Under the pieces are notes generated by a model. That model searched no databases. It saw only the letters and a program-made list of their open reading frames with translations, and was not told the DNA's origin. A DNA stretch of 41,195 nt from contig NZ_JABANE010000078.1 of NCBI RefSeq assembly GCF_012844305.1, forward strand, positions 1 to 41,195, read 5' to 3'. Shown here piece by piece: positions 1 to 10,878 of this stretch (position 1 is the stretch's first letter; each line of letters starts with the position of its first letter). Position numbers and translations under genes: made by a program. Source of the DNA: Flammeovirga aprica JL-4. Lineage in GTDB: Bacteria > Bacteroidota > Bacteroidia > Cytophagales > Flammeovirgaceae.

Positions 1-3000
1 ATCCGTAGGCATACTCAAGGAAACTGTATCAACATTTTGGGTTAATGTCAGCTCTTCATGTTTTGTACTTATAGTGAAAGTGTGACCTTCTCTATCTTTT
101 ACAACAAATGAAAGGTTTAGTGTATCATTCTCCATTACTTCATAATGATTTTCAATACCCTCTGCATATGGAGCTCGATTCATATTTCTTATCAACTCCA
201 CAGTTTGCTTAGGAGTGTTGACGTCATTAGTTTGTACAATAATTTCAGCTCGGTGACTTTGTGACTCATTTTCTACTCCTTTTATTATTAGTGAAATATC
301 AGCATTTGCGTTTGCATGAACTTCACCATTTTTATGATCTAATACTACCCAAGAATTATCTTCATAATCTTTTTCTGCTACCTTCATCATGAAAACATCT
401 CTACCATAACCTCCTGCTTGCAAATCATACCACACTCCTTCGGATAGATACATAAATCTATTGATAGATTGCTCTCCATTTGTTATACCTTGAGGAAAAT
501 TAATATCAAATGGATATGAAAAAATCACATAAAAATCTTCGTTAGGGTAAATAGAAACCACTTCATCAAGCGGAACTTCTAACCACTCACTTTCCTTAGG
601 TTTATCATTGTTAAAACTATAAGTGGTTTCTGTTAATAAGGTAGCATCATAAATAGACGCTCCTCCAGCTCTTATTTCAACCTTTATTTCACCAATTGAC
701 AATGTCTCGTAATTTAAATAGGACATTACATGAGAAATATTAAATCCTTCTTCCCCCCCATTAAAATGAGTCGACGCTACAAAATTACCTTGACCTACAA
801 AACCAACATAGGTATTAGGCTGATCAGAAAAACCATAATATAAAATTCTATTATAATCTTCATTCTTTGTATCAGCAATCATTAGATTAGACATTTCTGC
901 TTCTTTTCTTGCTAATACCATTTTATTTGAGTCAAGAGCTTTATTTGTTAACTTAGATGAAGAAATTGCAGTAGAATCACGGAAGTAATTCACCTTTAAG
1001 TCATAATTCAGTACTGATGCCCCCTTATTTGCAAGGTTAAATGACACTTCTTTTTCCTCTGTATTTGTATTCAATTGAACTACTAATACTTCTTCAGAAA
1101 TTACTCCAACTGGAGGTAATAAAGCTTCTCCATCAACAATAATTGCACGTTCAGTCCCATCTGAAAAAGTAATTTTAACTCTTTCATTTATTACTTTATG
1201 TGTTGAAGGTGAAAATATTAATCTCAATCCTCTTTCAATATTTGGTTTAATACTAATCGGATTTCTTAAGTACTCTATATCCATCCAAAAAGTCCCACCA
1301 ATACCATCATCAACTTCAAGTTCTCCTTTGATATCATCTCCATTTTCTAATGAAATTGAATTGATGAAGACCTCTTGAGTACCTGTATTTTTAATCAGTA
1401 CACTTTCGGTGTAACTTTTATACTTCGATCCCAAATTCTCTACAACTACCTCTCCATAGCTCAATGTGTCAGGTATCTCAACTATTGGGATACCAATTAC
1501 ATTTAGTCTTACTTTTTTTTCAAGGTACTCCTGGTTTGGAGAATTAGATTGTATAATAATTGAAGCATCATGTAAACCTCCATACACTTTAGATGCATCT
1601 AACCTCATTGTTTTTGTGATAGAACCTCCCGCTTCTACATTAAATTTTGATGATGGAGATAGCGATATTGCAAGTCCACTTTCAATTTTCAAATGAGTTT
1701 GATAACTGATAGAAATATAATCTGACAAGTCCTCATTTTGAAGACCTATTGTTGAATATATTGTTAAGCTTTCTCTTCCTAAACCTTCTAATTTATATTG
1801 AAATTTGAAAGTACCATCTTTGTATAATATTACTTGAAAAGAAATAGGATCTCCTGTACCAAAAATATCCCTTATGGATTGAAATGTGATGACCATCTTG
1901 TCATCAAATGAATGGTGAAATATCCCCATATTTTTTGCTTCCAATTCATTATTAGGATAATAATTTCCACCACACCACATTGGTAAAATGGAGTTTGGAA
2001 CCCGATCAGAAGGTAATTTACTATTAAAAATTTCTATATCAAGTAAACCTGCAAATGTGATCACTCCATTATAACCAATATGCATTGAGGTATAATTATT
2101 ACCATAATAGTTAAATTCCCAAGGTAATTCGACAGGAAACCAACACCTTTCTGGGGTATTAATATCTATTGAGTCAGAGTGAATATGTTCTGTACCTTCT
2201 AGACCAAGAATATCAATCCAAGAATATTCTGGCCCTCCAAATTCGTCGGTGGAATTTCTATAAGTATATGTAAAGTTTTTTACGGTATCCAGACCTGCGG
2301 CTGTCATTCTATTCTCATATAACCAATCAGTTGCTGAAACTGCTACTTCCAATGTTGTATCACCAACATTATCAATTTTTAAATCAAAAAGATCTTTAGA
2401 ACCTTGACTTAAAAGGAAGTCAACTGCTGTTGTATCTACCTCAATTTTTGGTGCTTTCCTTATATCTGCCATCACAGTAATTGTTTCCACAGAATTATCC
2501 TCTAAGGTAATTTGAATCTCTGCTGAATTTTTACCTATTATATCTGATAGAGCAGAAATGGTATAAAATTGAAAATGTTTTGGTTTGATAACTGGTGAAG
2601 TCAAACCTTCTAAAACAAAACGATCACTGTTTAAAGAAACACTTTTTACATTTAAATTGGCAGTACCAATATTTTCTATTTTAAAACGATCAAAAAACTC
2701 TTTCTCTTGATATACTTCACCGAAATCAATTGTATCTTTTTGAAGTTTCATTGAAGCTGTACCTCCATTAGTGATATCCAATTGAATGTTTGGCAACTGT
2801 GATCCACTATTAGGGTCATTATGGATAATATTAATATTTTTATTAATCACCCCTTGATTTAACTCATCTGTATTAATAGCAATATCAAGAATATTTGCCT
2901 CTCCTGGCATTAGTATACCAGATGCATTTGAGATGTTCTTAATAATATCAGGACCTGGATAAGAGAATTCAATTGACATTTCATTCATCCACTTCATATT

Positions 3001-6000
3001 CAGATTTTTATAACCATATTTCTCTTCTCCAAACCCTGCTAATCTAAACCCGTCATTCCTTTCTGGATTTTCAATTAAAACATTCCATAGATATCGAATA
3101 GATTCTGATCTATTCTCAACATCTTTATAATTTAAACGAATGGTACCATTATCATATATTACAAATTGAAGTGTTACTTGTTCTTGTGAATTATTTTGGA
3201 GTGTAATTGCTTCATATTGAACAATCAACTTATCAGATGTTACCTGATAAAAAACCTTACCTCCGGCACTAAAACTATGTATATTTCCAATTGCAGAAAC
3301 CATCCCTTCTATCCCCTCTAAAGAATAATCAAGTATAGGATCGTTTAATAGTCTAATTGAATCACTAACGGTCATTATCACATAAGAGGTGAAATATAAA
3401 GTTGTATACTTTTTATCATAGAAAGGAAATTCAAATGGCAATTCTATAGGATAGAATTGAGTTTCTAATTCCTTTCTATCATATTTTTTCATGAAATCAG
3501 TAATGTCAATACCTGTGTCACTTATTTCTATCCACTCATAATCTGTTTCTCCTTTATGGCTTACTTTAGGACGATAACCATAAGAATGGTAATCAAGGTC
3601 CCATTCTTCAATTACTTTTTCATCTCCAAAACCTGGAATAAAGTACGTCAATGGGTACTCTCCTTTATTCGAAACTGTAATTGATGCTTGTATCTCATCA
3701 CCAATTGTTACATCTGTTACTTCTTGGCTCATTGGGGTAACCTCAATTTCTGAAGGAGCGGCTCCAACTCCAAACAATCTTACTGAGTGCATTCCATTAC
3801 TCCCCTCAAATTTTAAAATGGCATTGATATTTCCCGATATTGAAGGTTTAAACTTCACCAAATAATCTACTTTTGATAACGCTTTAACTTGTGAAATAGG
3901 ATAAGTTTCAAATTCAAAATCATCATTTGTCGAGATCAATTGAACATCATTAAAATTACCATAACCATTATTTACTAATGTGACAACCAATTCTTTCTCC
4001 TCTCCTACAAAAACATTCCCGAATTCCAATAACTGTATAGTGGCTAACTCAGGTAATTGATCCGATACTACTACATTCATGGGTATCCGTAATTCAGATT
4101 GTTGATCATCATTAGATTCAATAATCCCTACTAATTGGTAATTTCCATTAATCAGTTTAGAGGCATTTATATCTAATTGTACCTCCATTTCACTTTTTTC
4201 ATCTACTTCTCCTGAAGCTGGTGTTAGTGTAATATATTCACCCAAATACCCATAATTTGAAATCGCTATCATATTCCAAACATAATTTTCATCACCCTTC
4301 ATAGCTTGTGGTAACGATATCCAAGTTTGTCCCCAATCTAACGAAATCAAAGAATTGTATGCTTCTGATGGCTCCATTGTTTTTGAAGCACCTAATGGGT
4401 ATAATATGCCAGCTGGTATATGACAAACGATAGTAAACGTTTCTCCTTTTTTGAAATACAATTGTTCATTTAAACGAACTTCAGCATTATGCTGATTGGG
4501 TGTATGACTTCTGTATTCTTGTGTTAAAAGTAAATTTTCAGGTGTTAAAATTTCTCCACTATAAATTTCGAATATTACATCTTTTCTCTCTGGATTACTT
4601 CTCAACCAAAAATTGATATCCGTTAAATTAAAACCTTCCTCTTCTGTCACATGATAAATTGTTGCAGCTGAATTTGATAATGTTGTATCTGAGTCTCCCA
4701 GAAGGCTTGCCACTCTCCTATCTCCGTAGTATTTTTCTACACTTTCGAAAAACATTGGAGCAACTGCATGTGCATTAGCAATTAGTTGTGCTTTTTCACT
4801 TGCCGGATTAATGCCAAGGTTTGCTAACCTTGCTTCTTTTGTTTCTCCGCTGTAAATAACATCTGACTTCTGATGATAGTAAGATAAGCTACTATTTACA
4901 TGTCGTGACGAAAATGTCCAACGTAATAACCCCTCTTCTTCGTTCCTAATATTGAAAGTATGAGTATTTTGGTATTCATTACCTGAGTTTGTGATAATTT
5001 CAATATTGTCTGCATCTTCTGATAAAACTATTTTAGGTCCTGCATTTGTTGTAACTGTAAGGATATTTGACTCTTCTGAGACATTCCCCCAACGATCAAC
5101 ACTTTCAACAGCGAAAAAATAATCTGTCAACCCAAGTAACTTTTTCACTTCAAAAGTGATTGTATCACCAATATTCTCAATAATAGGAATAGTAATATGA
5201 TCTTCTGCAGAAGTTAAATTGTCTCCATTCAATTCCTTAGTATCAAAATAAAGTTTAAACTCTTCTGGTGTGGTATCATCCTTATCTGAAGGTACTGTCC
5301 ACTTTAATATAACAAAATCATTAGAGATTTTTTTTACTGATAAATCATTAATCTTATCAGGTGCTATTCCATTATCTTCTTGTAATGCTAAATTTGCATC
5401 AATATTTCCTGTACCTAACTTTCCTGAATATTCCTTATTTATATGTTCTATGGGCTGATTGGAAGTTAGTAAAATCTTACGTAATTGATCAGGAGTTATT
5501 ACGTCAGAAGTATTCGACAAAACTAAAGCTGCTATTCCTGAAACATGAGGACATGCCATAGATGTACCATTTAAATAACCATATTCACCATTAGGAAAAG
5601 TTGACAAAACACCTGCAGCACTTCCATATTTAAATTCACCTCCTGGTGCTGAAATGTCCACCCACTCTCCATAATTAGAATATGATGTTTTCTTTCCATC
5701 AGGACCTATAGCTCCCACCGTCAAGCATTTATCATAGTAACCTGGCCACCACTCGCCATCATGATTAGCATTACCTGCTGCAAAAATGACAATACCTCCT
5801 TTCATCGGAGAATCAGGGTAGTTCCCAGCTTCTGAGATAAAATAATCTATAGCATCTAATACTGATTGCTCATACAAACCAGGAACAGTATACCCCCAAG
5901 AGTTTTGTGAGATTACGGCACCATTATCAGCGGCATAAACATAAGATGATGCTACACTTCCACCTCCTAAAAATTGCATTGGCATAATACGCACTCCATC

Positions 6001-6855
6001 GCTATTTCCAGAACCTCCTGCTACACCTGCTACACCTATTCCATTATTATTTGTTGCTGAAACAGTTCCTGCTACATGGGTACCATGATTTTGAGGAGAG
6101 ATTTCACCTTTATTTTCGGTAAAATTCCAACCGTTTACATCATCAACATAACCATTATTATCATCATCTACTCCAGGCTCACCATTCAACTCCGCTAGAT
6201 TGATCCAAATATTTTCCACTAAATCAGGATGACTTGTATCAACACCTTCATCATGTATTGAAACTATTACCTCTGGGCTACCTGTATTTAGTTTCCATGC
6301 TTCGAATAAATTAATATCAAATCCGTTTTTTATAGTATCAAATTGATTATCATATTTATAATGCCATTGCTTAGTCAAATGTACGTCATCAAAAGGAAGG
6401 TTATCAGTTGATGTCGCTAATAAATTTACTTTAGTTGCCTGATATGGGCTTAATGTTTTGATATATTCTCCTTCTACTAAAGAAAACTGATCAACTTCTC
6501 CATAAGCTGACATTACTTCATTAATATCCACAGTTGAGTCAACTTCAAAAATATACCATAAATGTAATCCATGCTTTCTGTGTCTTTCTTCAAGCGCTTC
6601 ATTGGGTGACTTTTTAAAGAGTCTTCTCATTGGGGTAGCTTTATACCTTTTGGCTACAATTTCTAATGCAGCGTTATTGTATAGTGAAGCTGAAAAGGAT
6701 GTAGGTAATGAAGATAGTTTTCCTGCTGTTTCTGGCTTAAATTTTACCTTTATCGTTCCGCTTTTCATAAAAGTTGAGCTACTCTTATTTTGGGCATATG
6801 ATAAGACGCTCAATAAAATCATCAAAAAGATGAAAATTATACGATGAAATTTCAT
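1..6855 (-). CDS. Giant secreted S8 (subtilisin-like) serine peptidase, C-terminus outside window
   Basis: The minus-strand frame is open from an ATG at 6855 to the window edge, giving 2285 codons with no stop seen at many spot checks. The N-terminus is a signal peptide (MKFHRIIFIFLMILLSVLSYAQ), here split as MKFHRIIFIFLMILL then SVLSYAQ. A prodomain of about 130 residues follows. The S8 catalytic triad is visible: Asp202 in SIHDEGVDTSHPD, His257 in NHGTHVAGT and Ser432 in NGTSMACPHVSG, plus the oxyanion Asn in FAAGN. The DDDNNGYVDDVNGWNF insertion is typical of Bacteroidota S8 enzymes. The following ~1800 residues are predicted beta-sandwich segments, probably FN3 or HYDIN-like, with repeats sharing a WIDI/PFEFPFY style. 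It is a paralog of the 11355-18251 gene and is presumably T9SS-exported, but its tail is not in the window. The substrate is unknown. Confidence 0.9.
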   Translation of the reverse strand, partial: MKFHRIIFIFLMILLSVLSYAQNKSSSTFMKSGTIKVKFKPETAGKLSSLPTSFSASLYNNAALEIVAKRYKATPMRRLFKKSPNEALEERHRKHGLHLWYIFEVDSTVDINEVMSAYGEVDQFSLVEGEYIKTLSPYQATKVNLLATSTDNLPFDDVHLTKQWHYKYDNQFDTIKNGFDINLFEAWKLNTGSPEVIVSIHDEGVDTSHPDLVENIWINLAELNGEPGVDDDNNGYVDDVNGWNFTENKGEISPQNHGTHVAGTVSATNNNGIGVAGVAGGSGNSDGVRIMPMQFLGGGSVASSYVYAADNGAVISQNSWGYTVPGLYEQSVLDAIDYFISEAGNYPDSPMKGGIVIFAAGNANHDGEWWPGYYDKCLTVGAIGPDGKKTSYSNYGEWVDISAPGGEFKYGSAAGVLSTFPNGEYGYLNGTSMACPHVSGIAALVLSNTSDVITPDQLRKILLTSNQPIEHINKEYSGKLGTGNIDANLALQEDNGIAPDKINDLSVKKISNDFVILKWTVPSDKDDTTPEEFKLYFDTKELNGDNLTSAEDHITIPIIENIGDTITFEVKKLLGLTDYFFAVESVDRWGNVSEESNILTVTTNAGPKIVLSEDADNIEIITNSGNEYQNTHTFNIRNEEEGLLRWTFSSRHVNSSLSYYHQKSDVIYSGETKEARLANLGINPASEKAQLIANAHAVAPMFFESVEKYYGDRRVASLLGDSDTTLSNSAATIYHVTEEEGFNLTDINFWLRSNPERKDVIFEIYSGEILTPENLLLTQEYRSHTPNQHNAEVRLNEQLYFKKGETFTIVCHIPAGILYPLGASKTMEPSEAYNSLISLDWGQTWISLPQAMKGDENYVWNMIAISNYGYLGEYITLTPASGEVDEKSEMEVQLDINASKLINGNYQLVGIIESNDDQQSELRIPMNVVVSDQLPELATIQLLEFGNVFVGEEKELVVTLVNNGYGNFNDVQLISTNDDFEFETYPISQVKALSKVDYLVKFKPSISGNINAILKFEGSNGMHSVRLFGVGAAPSEIEVTPMSQEVTDVTIGDEIQASITVSNKGEYPLTYFIPGFGDEKVIEEWDLDYHSYGYRPKVSHKGETDYEWIEISDTGIDITDFMKKYDRKELETQFYPIELPFEFPFYDKKYTTLYFTSYVIMTVSDSIRLLNDPILDYSLEGIEGMVSAIGNIHSFSAGGKVFYQVTSDKLIVQYEAITLQNNSQEQVTLQFVIYDNGTIRLNYKDVENRSESIRYLWNVLIENPERNDGFRLAGFGEEKYGYKNLNMKWMNEMSIEFSYPGPDIIKNISNASGILMPGEANILDIAINTDELNQGVINKNINIIHNDPNSGSQLPNIQLDITNGGTASMKLQKDTIDFGEVYQEKEFFDRFKIENIGTANLNVKSVSLNSDRFVLEGLTSPVIKPKHFQFYTISALSDIIGKNSAEIQITLEDNSVETITVMADIRKAPKIEVDTTAVDFLLSQGSKDLFDLKIDNVGDTTLEVAVSATDWLYENRMTAAGLDTVKNFTYTYRNSTDEFGGPEYSWIDILGLEGTEHIHSDSIDINTPERCWFPVELPWEFNYYGNNYTSMHIGYNGVITFAGLLDIEIFNSKLPSDRVPNSILPMWCGGNYYPNNELEAKNMGIFHHSFDDKMVITFQSIRDIFGTGDPISFQVILYKDGTFKFQYKLEGLGRESLTIYSTIGLQNEDLSDYISISYQTHLKIESGLAISLSPSSKFNVEAGGSITKTMRLDASKVYGGLHDASIIIQSNSPNQEYLEKKVRLNVIGIPIVEIPDTLSYGEVVVENLGSKYKSYTESVLIKNTGTQEVFINSISLENGDDIKGELEVDDGIGGTFWMDIEYLRNPISIKPNIERGLRLIFSPSTHKVINERVKITFSDGTERAIIVDGEALLPPVGVISEEVLVVQLNTNTEEKEVSFNLANKGASVLNYDLKVNYFRDSTAISSSKLTNKALDSNKMVLARKEAEMSNLMIADTKNEDYNRILYYGFSDQPNTYVGFVGQGNFVASTHFNGGEEGFNISHVMSYLNYETLSIGEIKVEIRAGGASIYDATLLTETTYSFNNDKPKESEWLEVPLDEVVSIYPNEDFYVIFSYPFDINFPQGITNGEQSINRFMYLSEGVWYDLQAGGYGRDVFMMKVAEKDYEDNSWVVLDHKNGEVHANANADISLIIKGVENESQSHRAEIIVQTNDVNTPKQTVELIRNMNRAPYAEGIENHYEVMENDTLNLSFVVKDREGHTFTISTKHEELTLTQNVDTVSLSMPTD

Positions 6856-7177
6856 TGTGATATATTGTAATAGTTTAAATAATTAGAAATGTTTACCTGT
6901 AAATCATAAAAAAATCCACAAGAACATTGAAGTTTGTTTTTTGACGCTGACAATTTTAGCACAATTGTAATTTAACTACACCTTTGTATTCATTACATTT
7001 TTAATACACCCCCCCTTACATTTACATATCAAAACAAACTAACCACTTATATATCAGTATATTAACATTGTTAATCAGTTTCAATTCCTCGAACAACATT
7101 AACTTCCTATTGCAAAGTATATAGTTAGTAGTAGCAAATTGAATTGGTAGTGCTTTTGCGTTTATAAGGTTCAATAA
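6856..7177. other. Intergenic leader of the first giant S8 gene
   Basis: No coding frame is supported here. The stretch holds a perfect 15-nt palindrome, ATTAACATTGTTAAT, at 7061-7075, about 205 nt upstream of the minus-strand start codon. It also holds a run of seven C at about 7009-7015. Similar TTAACA-containing motifs occur in other leaders in this window, so the palindrome may be a regulatory site, but this is inference. Confidence 0.4.
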
Positions 7178-8161
7178 TAGACTTTATCACGGTTAATATC
7201 TTATGAAGAAAAAATGGCTTAATATATTTGTTTTGTTAGACGCCAATCCAAACAAACCTATTACAACTAAGCCACCTTGAACAAACTTAATCCATTAACC
7301 TCCTTTACTCAAGTAGAGTTTGAGTTTTTATTGAAAGAATTTTCCAAACAAGTAGATGATAAGATTTTACATTTCACCCTGAAGGGTAAAAGAAGATCCT
7401 ATCCTAAATTTAAAGAATCAAAATTGTCGAGTTTACATGGGAGTTCTAAAAAACTAGAGTTCATATTGATTTATATAAAAGAGTATCCTAATCTGCATTT
7501 TATGGCATCTCATTTTCAAATGAGTCAATCAAAAGTAAGTGAATGGATAGCATTTCTTTTACCCGTTTTATTTCATAGTCTAAAGAAATGTTCTTTAGTT
7601 TTTCACTCGAATGAATCTTTTGAAATCCCTGAAAATTTAGATAACATTCTGTGTGATGTAACAGAAAGACAGATCACTAGAAGTATTGACAATGATGTTC
7701 AAAAAGAGTACTATAGCGTGAAAAAGAAATCGCACACTTAAAAGTCTGGCTTTTACAGATCACACTGGTTTTATTCACTTCATTAGTGATACTTATGAAG
7801 GAAGTGTACATGATAAAAGTATATGGGATGACCTAATGATTAAAAAAACCTCTATAAATATACTTGTTGATTTAGGATTTTTAGGAGCAGATAAAAAGCA
7901 TGAAAATGTTATTCTCCCTTATAAAACATCAAAATATAAAAAAACATCTAGTCTGCAGAAACAGATAAATAAGGGGATATCAAGTTTAAGAATCAAAGTT
8001 GAACATGCTTTTTCAGGAGTAAAAAGACTAAAAATTCTAAGTCAAAAAATATACCTTAGGTCGCCTAATATATATGACCTTTTAATAAAGGTTGTGTAGG
8101 CTTACTACATAACCTGAGAGTTAAATTTAGGACTTTAAATAATTAACCGTGATAATGTTTA
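7178..8161 (+). mobile_element. Degenerate IS5-family-like insertion sequence
   Basis: Inverted repeats bound a transposase region. The left end, TAGACTTTATCACGGTTAAT (7178-7197), matches the reverse complement of the right end (8142-8161) at 18 of 20 positions. The element is about 984 bp, normal for a single-transposase IS5-type element. A target duplication is not clear: a shared TA sits at both outer edges but cannot be separated from the repeat itself. It lies between the giant S8 gene and the lipoprotein S8 gene. Confidence 0.75.
7277..8099 (+). pseudogene. Frameshifted IS5-family DDE transposase
   Basis: Two frames together make one transposase. Frame 1 (TTG at 7277 to stop at 7741, 154 aa) carries an N-terminal helix-turn-helix (HFQMSQSKVSEWIAF) and the first catalytic Asp in CDVTERQITR, then the family motif QKEYYSVKKKS. 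Frame 2 starts around 7735 and is shifted by +1. It reads TLKSLAFTDHTGFIHFISDT, then the second Asp in LVDLGFLG and the catalytic Glu in KVEHAFSGVKR, ending at 8099. All three DDE residues therefore survive, split by one shift close to KKK(S/R)HT. This could be a simple indel or programmed frameshifting. There is no classic A6G slippery site at the shift and the change is +1, so an inactivating mutation is more likely. An in-frame stop at 7268-7270 excludes a longer N-terminus. Confidence 0.85.
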
Positions 8162-9234
8162 ATAAACAAAAATAAAAAGTCCTAGTTGCAAATATAAGGT
8201 AGCTCTAAATATACTGAGCCTAATTTTAAGAAAGATGTACAAACAAAAGCATGGGTGTCTGATCTTACTTAATATTCCAACAAATCAAAATTGGTTATAT
8301 TTAACTAGCATCTGAACTCATTTTGACCTCTCTATTGTAGGATGTCAATGTTTGAAGACATGATAGCTTAAAAAATGATTTTAAAGGCTTGGAAAAGAGC
8401 TAAAAATAATACTAATCACTTTTTTGTGAATTTCAATTAAAATAGCTTCTTTTTCGTTCTTATGGCCTTTTCTAAGTATTTAGCAGATGAATCAACTCAT
8501 AAATTGAGATTTCTCATTTCTACACTTGCAATCCAGTATAAAATTGAGAATGTTATTACTGTTAAAAAAATAAAAAGCTGCCCTTAATAGAAACAGCCTT
8601 TATAACACATGATTACTGTGAATTTGTGTCCAGAAAACCTATGACTGAATTCTGGACACCGTAACTTTTCACTAAAGTTATTTAAAATAACATTGCACTA
8701 TTGTTAATATAAATAAACGAACATATAATGCTATGAACAAACGAGTTAGCTTTTCAGTAATACTAATTTCGAAATCAAAGTCGACACATTTTATAGTGTT
8801 ATCTATTTGGGAAGTATTTGTACAAAATAGATATTTCCCCTTGTTTTAAACATAAAAGAAAGGAATAGGAACAGAACACAAAATGGCTTACTTCTTAAAA
8901 GTGTTGATGTCAATAATAGATGGCACAAGGACTTTGAGAAAAATCAAATCATCTGATGTTAATATTCAAAAAAGTGCATATTCAATATTTAATTGTAAGG
9001 TAATAAATGGTGTAAACGAATGATCAAAGATGAATCCTTAAAAGGGGTAATTTAAGAGAGGGTTTAGTACATTATCAAAAACACAGTATTTTCAGATAGT
9101 AAACCTGAGTTTCAATAGCAATAATCATTAACATTTATTATGTTAACTATGTTATTGTTTATTTCATTTATTTAACATTTATTGCAATATTTAAATGAGC
9201 TCATTACTAAACCAAACCTTTAAAACTACAAAAA
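8162..9234. other. Gene-free stretch with inverted-repeat debris
   Basis: No convincing coding region was found in about 1.07 kb. Two structures are visible. The first is an inverted repeat GTGTCCAGAA (8626-8635) and TTCTGGACAC (8650-8659), resembling a fused or orphan IS terminus. The second, at about 8568-8602, is GCTG...CAGC followed on the minus strand by a T-rich run, resembling a terminator with no obvious gene feeding it. The last 100 bp before 9235 is very AT-rich and probably contains the promoter of the peptidase gene. Confidence 0.4.
8626..8659. repeat. 10-bp perfect inverted repeat (orphan hairpin)
   Basis: GTGTCCAGAA and TTCTGGACAC are exact reverse complements separated by 14 nt. 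No transposase flanks them, so this may be a leftover IS end or a small hairpin. Confidence 0.5.
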
Positions 9235-10440
9235 ATGAAAATCTCAATCATTAAACGAAACTGCATGCTAATTATTGGCGTGTTTGTAATTTCATGTACC
9301 AGTAATGAAGAATTTTTTTTAAATAAAACTAATGATAAAGAATTGTCGACTAGTGTTGAAGACAATTATATTGTTTTTTTAAAAGAAACTCCATCTTCTA
9401 ACTCAAGAAAATCTAACATCTCGTATCTTGTCAAACAAGACTTAATGAAGAAGGATGCTAACAACTTTGCAATAGAATACAAAATTTCTAAACTTAAAGT
9501 GAATCAAGTTTATGGGGGCATTTTTAATGGTTTTTCTATTCAAATTTCCGACAAGCAAAAACTTGATCAAATTCGCAATGACCCGAGAATACTTAGGATG
9601 ATAAAAGATGAGGTTGTGACTCTTGAATCTCATAGCGTTAATAAAGTTGAGGCTTCATCCTCCTCTCAATCTATACCATGGGGGATAAAACGTGTAAACG
9701 GTGGCGTTAGCTACAATGGAAATAACGTCGCCTATATTCTTGATTCAGGCATAGATCTAGATCATCCTGACCTGAATGTAAATGAATCAATGGGATTTAA
9801 TTCATTTCATGACACAAGAAATGGTAGCTCTCTAAATGACGAATATGGACATGGCACCCATGTAGCTGGAACAATAGGAGCCATTGATAATGCAATTGGA
9901 GTTGTTGGTGTCGCTGCAGGGGCAACTGTTATTCCTGTGAAAGTTCTAGACTACAGTGGATCAGGTACTCTTTCTACCCTTTTTGCAGGTATTGACTTTG
10001 TTGCAGCCAATGGTAAACCCGGAGATGTTGCTAACCTAAGCTTAGGGTTACCTGTTGAGTTCCCTCCTCTAGATGAAGCTGTTGAATTTGCTGCTTCTCA
10101 TTCTGGTGTAAAGTTTTTTCTATCAGCAGGTAACTATTCTTGGGATGCATCGTACGTTTCTCCAGCTAGAGCAAATGGAACAAATATATATACAATTTCC
10201 GCATCAGATATCAATGATAATTTTGCTTTATTTTCTAATTACGGAGCACCTGTTGACTGGTGTGCACCAGGTGTAAATATCTATTCAACCTATTTGGGAG
10301 GAGGGTATGCCTATAGTAATGGAACATCAATGGCCGCACCTCATGCAGCAGGTGTCTATTTATTTGGTGACACTCCCTTAGTTTCGAGTACAGTAAATGG
10401 AGACCCAGATGGCAACTCTGACCCTATAATTAGCAGATAA
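9235..10440 (+). CDS. Lipoprotein S8 serine peptidase, proteinase K-like
   Basis: This 401-residue protein is predicted to be an outer-membrane-anchored lipoprotein endopeptidase. Its N-terminus has a signal peptide with a lipobox V-I-S-C, modified at Cys21. Residues ~43-130 form an I9-type inhibitor prodomain (YIVFLKE through the FNGFSIQIS motif). The catalytic domain has Asp170 in YILDSGIDLDHPDL, His206 in GHGTHVAGT, Asn300 in FLSAGN and Ser365 in NGTSMAAPHAAG. The C-terminus (VNGDPDGNSDPIISR) matches the usual ending of Bacteroidota proteinase K-like enzymes, so the gene looks complete. There is no T9SS tail, consistent with lipid anchoring instead. It sits between the two giant S8 genes, transcribed on the opposite strand. 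Confidence 0.92.
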   Translation: MKISIIKRNCMLIIGVFVISCTSNEEFFLNKTNDKELSTSVEDNYIVFLKETPSSNSRKSNISYLVKQDLMKKDANNFAIEYKISKLKVNQVYGGIFNGFSIQISDKQKLDQIRNDPRILRMIKDEVVTLESHSVNKVEASSSSQSIPWGIKRVNGGVSYNGNNVAYILDSGIDLDHPDLNVNESMGFNSFHDTRNGSSLNDEYGHGTHVAGTIGAIDNAIGVVGVAAGATVIPVKVLDYSGSGTLSTLFAGIDFVAANGKPGDVANLSLGLPVEFPPLDEAVEFAASHSGVKFFLSAGNYSWDASYVSPARANGTNIYTISASDINDNFALFSNYGAPVDWCAPGVNIYSTYLGGGYAYSNGTSMAAPHAAGVYLFGDTPLVSSTVNGDPDGNSDPIISR

Positions 10441-10589
10441 AAAGTATACATATTGAGAAAAGCCAACAATCTATTTGTTTTACCAAGTTATAACTTTTAA
10501 GTAGAAGCTCCAATCTCAAATACAAACTTGTTTAATTAAAGTGAGTTCAATGAGATATTTCTCACGTTGTTATCTGATTTTAATCGAGG

Positions 10590-10733
10590 TTAGTACTAAG
10601 CCAAAAATATTTAATTCTTAATTATTTTTTTGAGTACGACGCTACAAAGCACACGAATAGTAGTTCTATTTATAGTTTTTTGAAGTAATCGCTAAATAAG
10701 AATTAGTATTAAATAATTTTGTCTTAGTACTTA
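10590..10733. mobile_element. MITE-like element, class A, copy A1
   Basis: The 144-bp element starts TTAGTACTAAGCCAAA and ends TTTTGTCTTAGTACTTA; these ends are imperfect inverted repeats of the TAAGTACTAAG(A/C)CAAA type. Its core contains AATAG-TAG-TTCTATT and AATTCTTAATTATTTTT, shared with the other class A copies. It lies between the lipoprotein peptidase stop codon and the hairpin terminator at 10879. No transposase is encoded. Confidence 0.7.
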
Positions 10734-10878
10734 AGCTACAATAAACAGAAGTCAAAAAAAAAGAAATTTACTTTTGTGAAGAATAACTTATCACCTTATC
10801 AAAAGATTAATTCACCTAAATACTTAGAATGATGTAGAACAAGCTAATTAATATATATTTAAACTTTTAGTAATGAGA

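Noticed and set aside
6602..6847. 81-residue plus-strand frame with a hydrophobic start
   Set aside because: It is antisense to the signal peptide and prodomain of the first giant S8 gene, which explains its hydrophobic look.
7277..8099. Programmed -1 frameshifting in the IS transposase
   Set aside because: The second frame is +1 relative to the first, and no A6G-type slippery heptamer lies at the junction; an indel is simpler.
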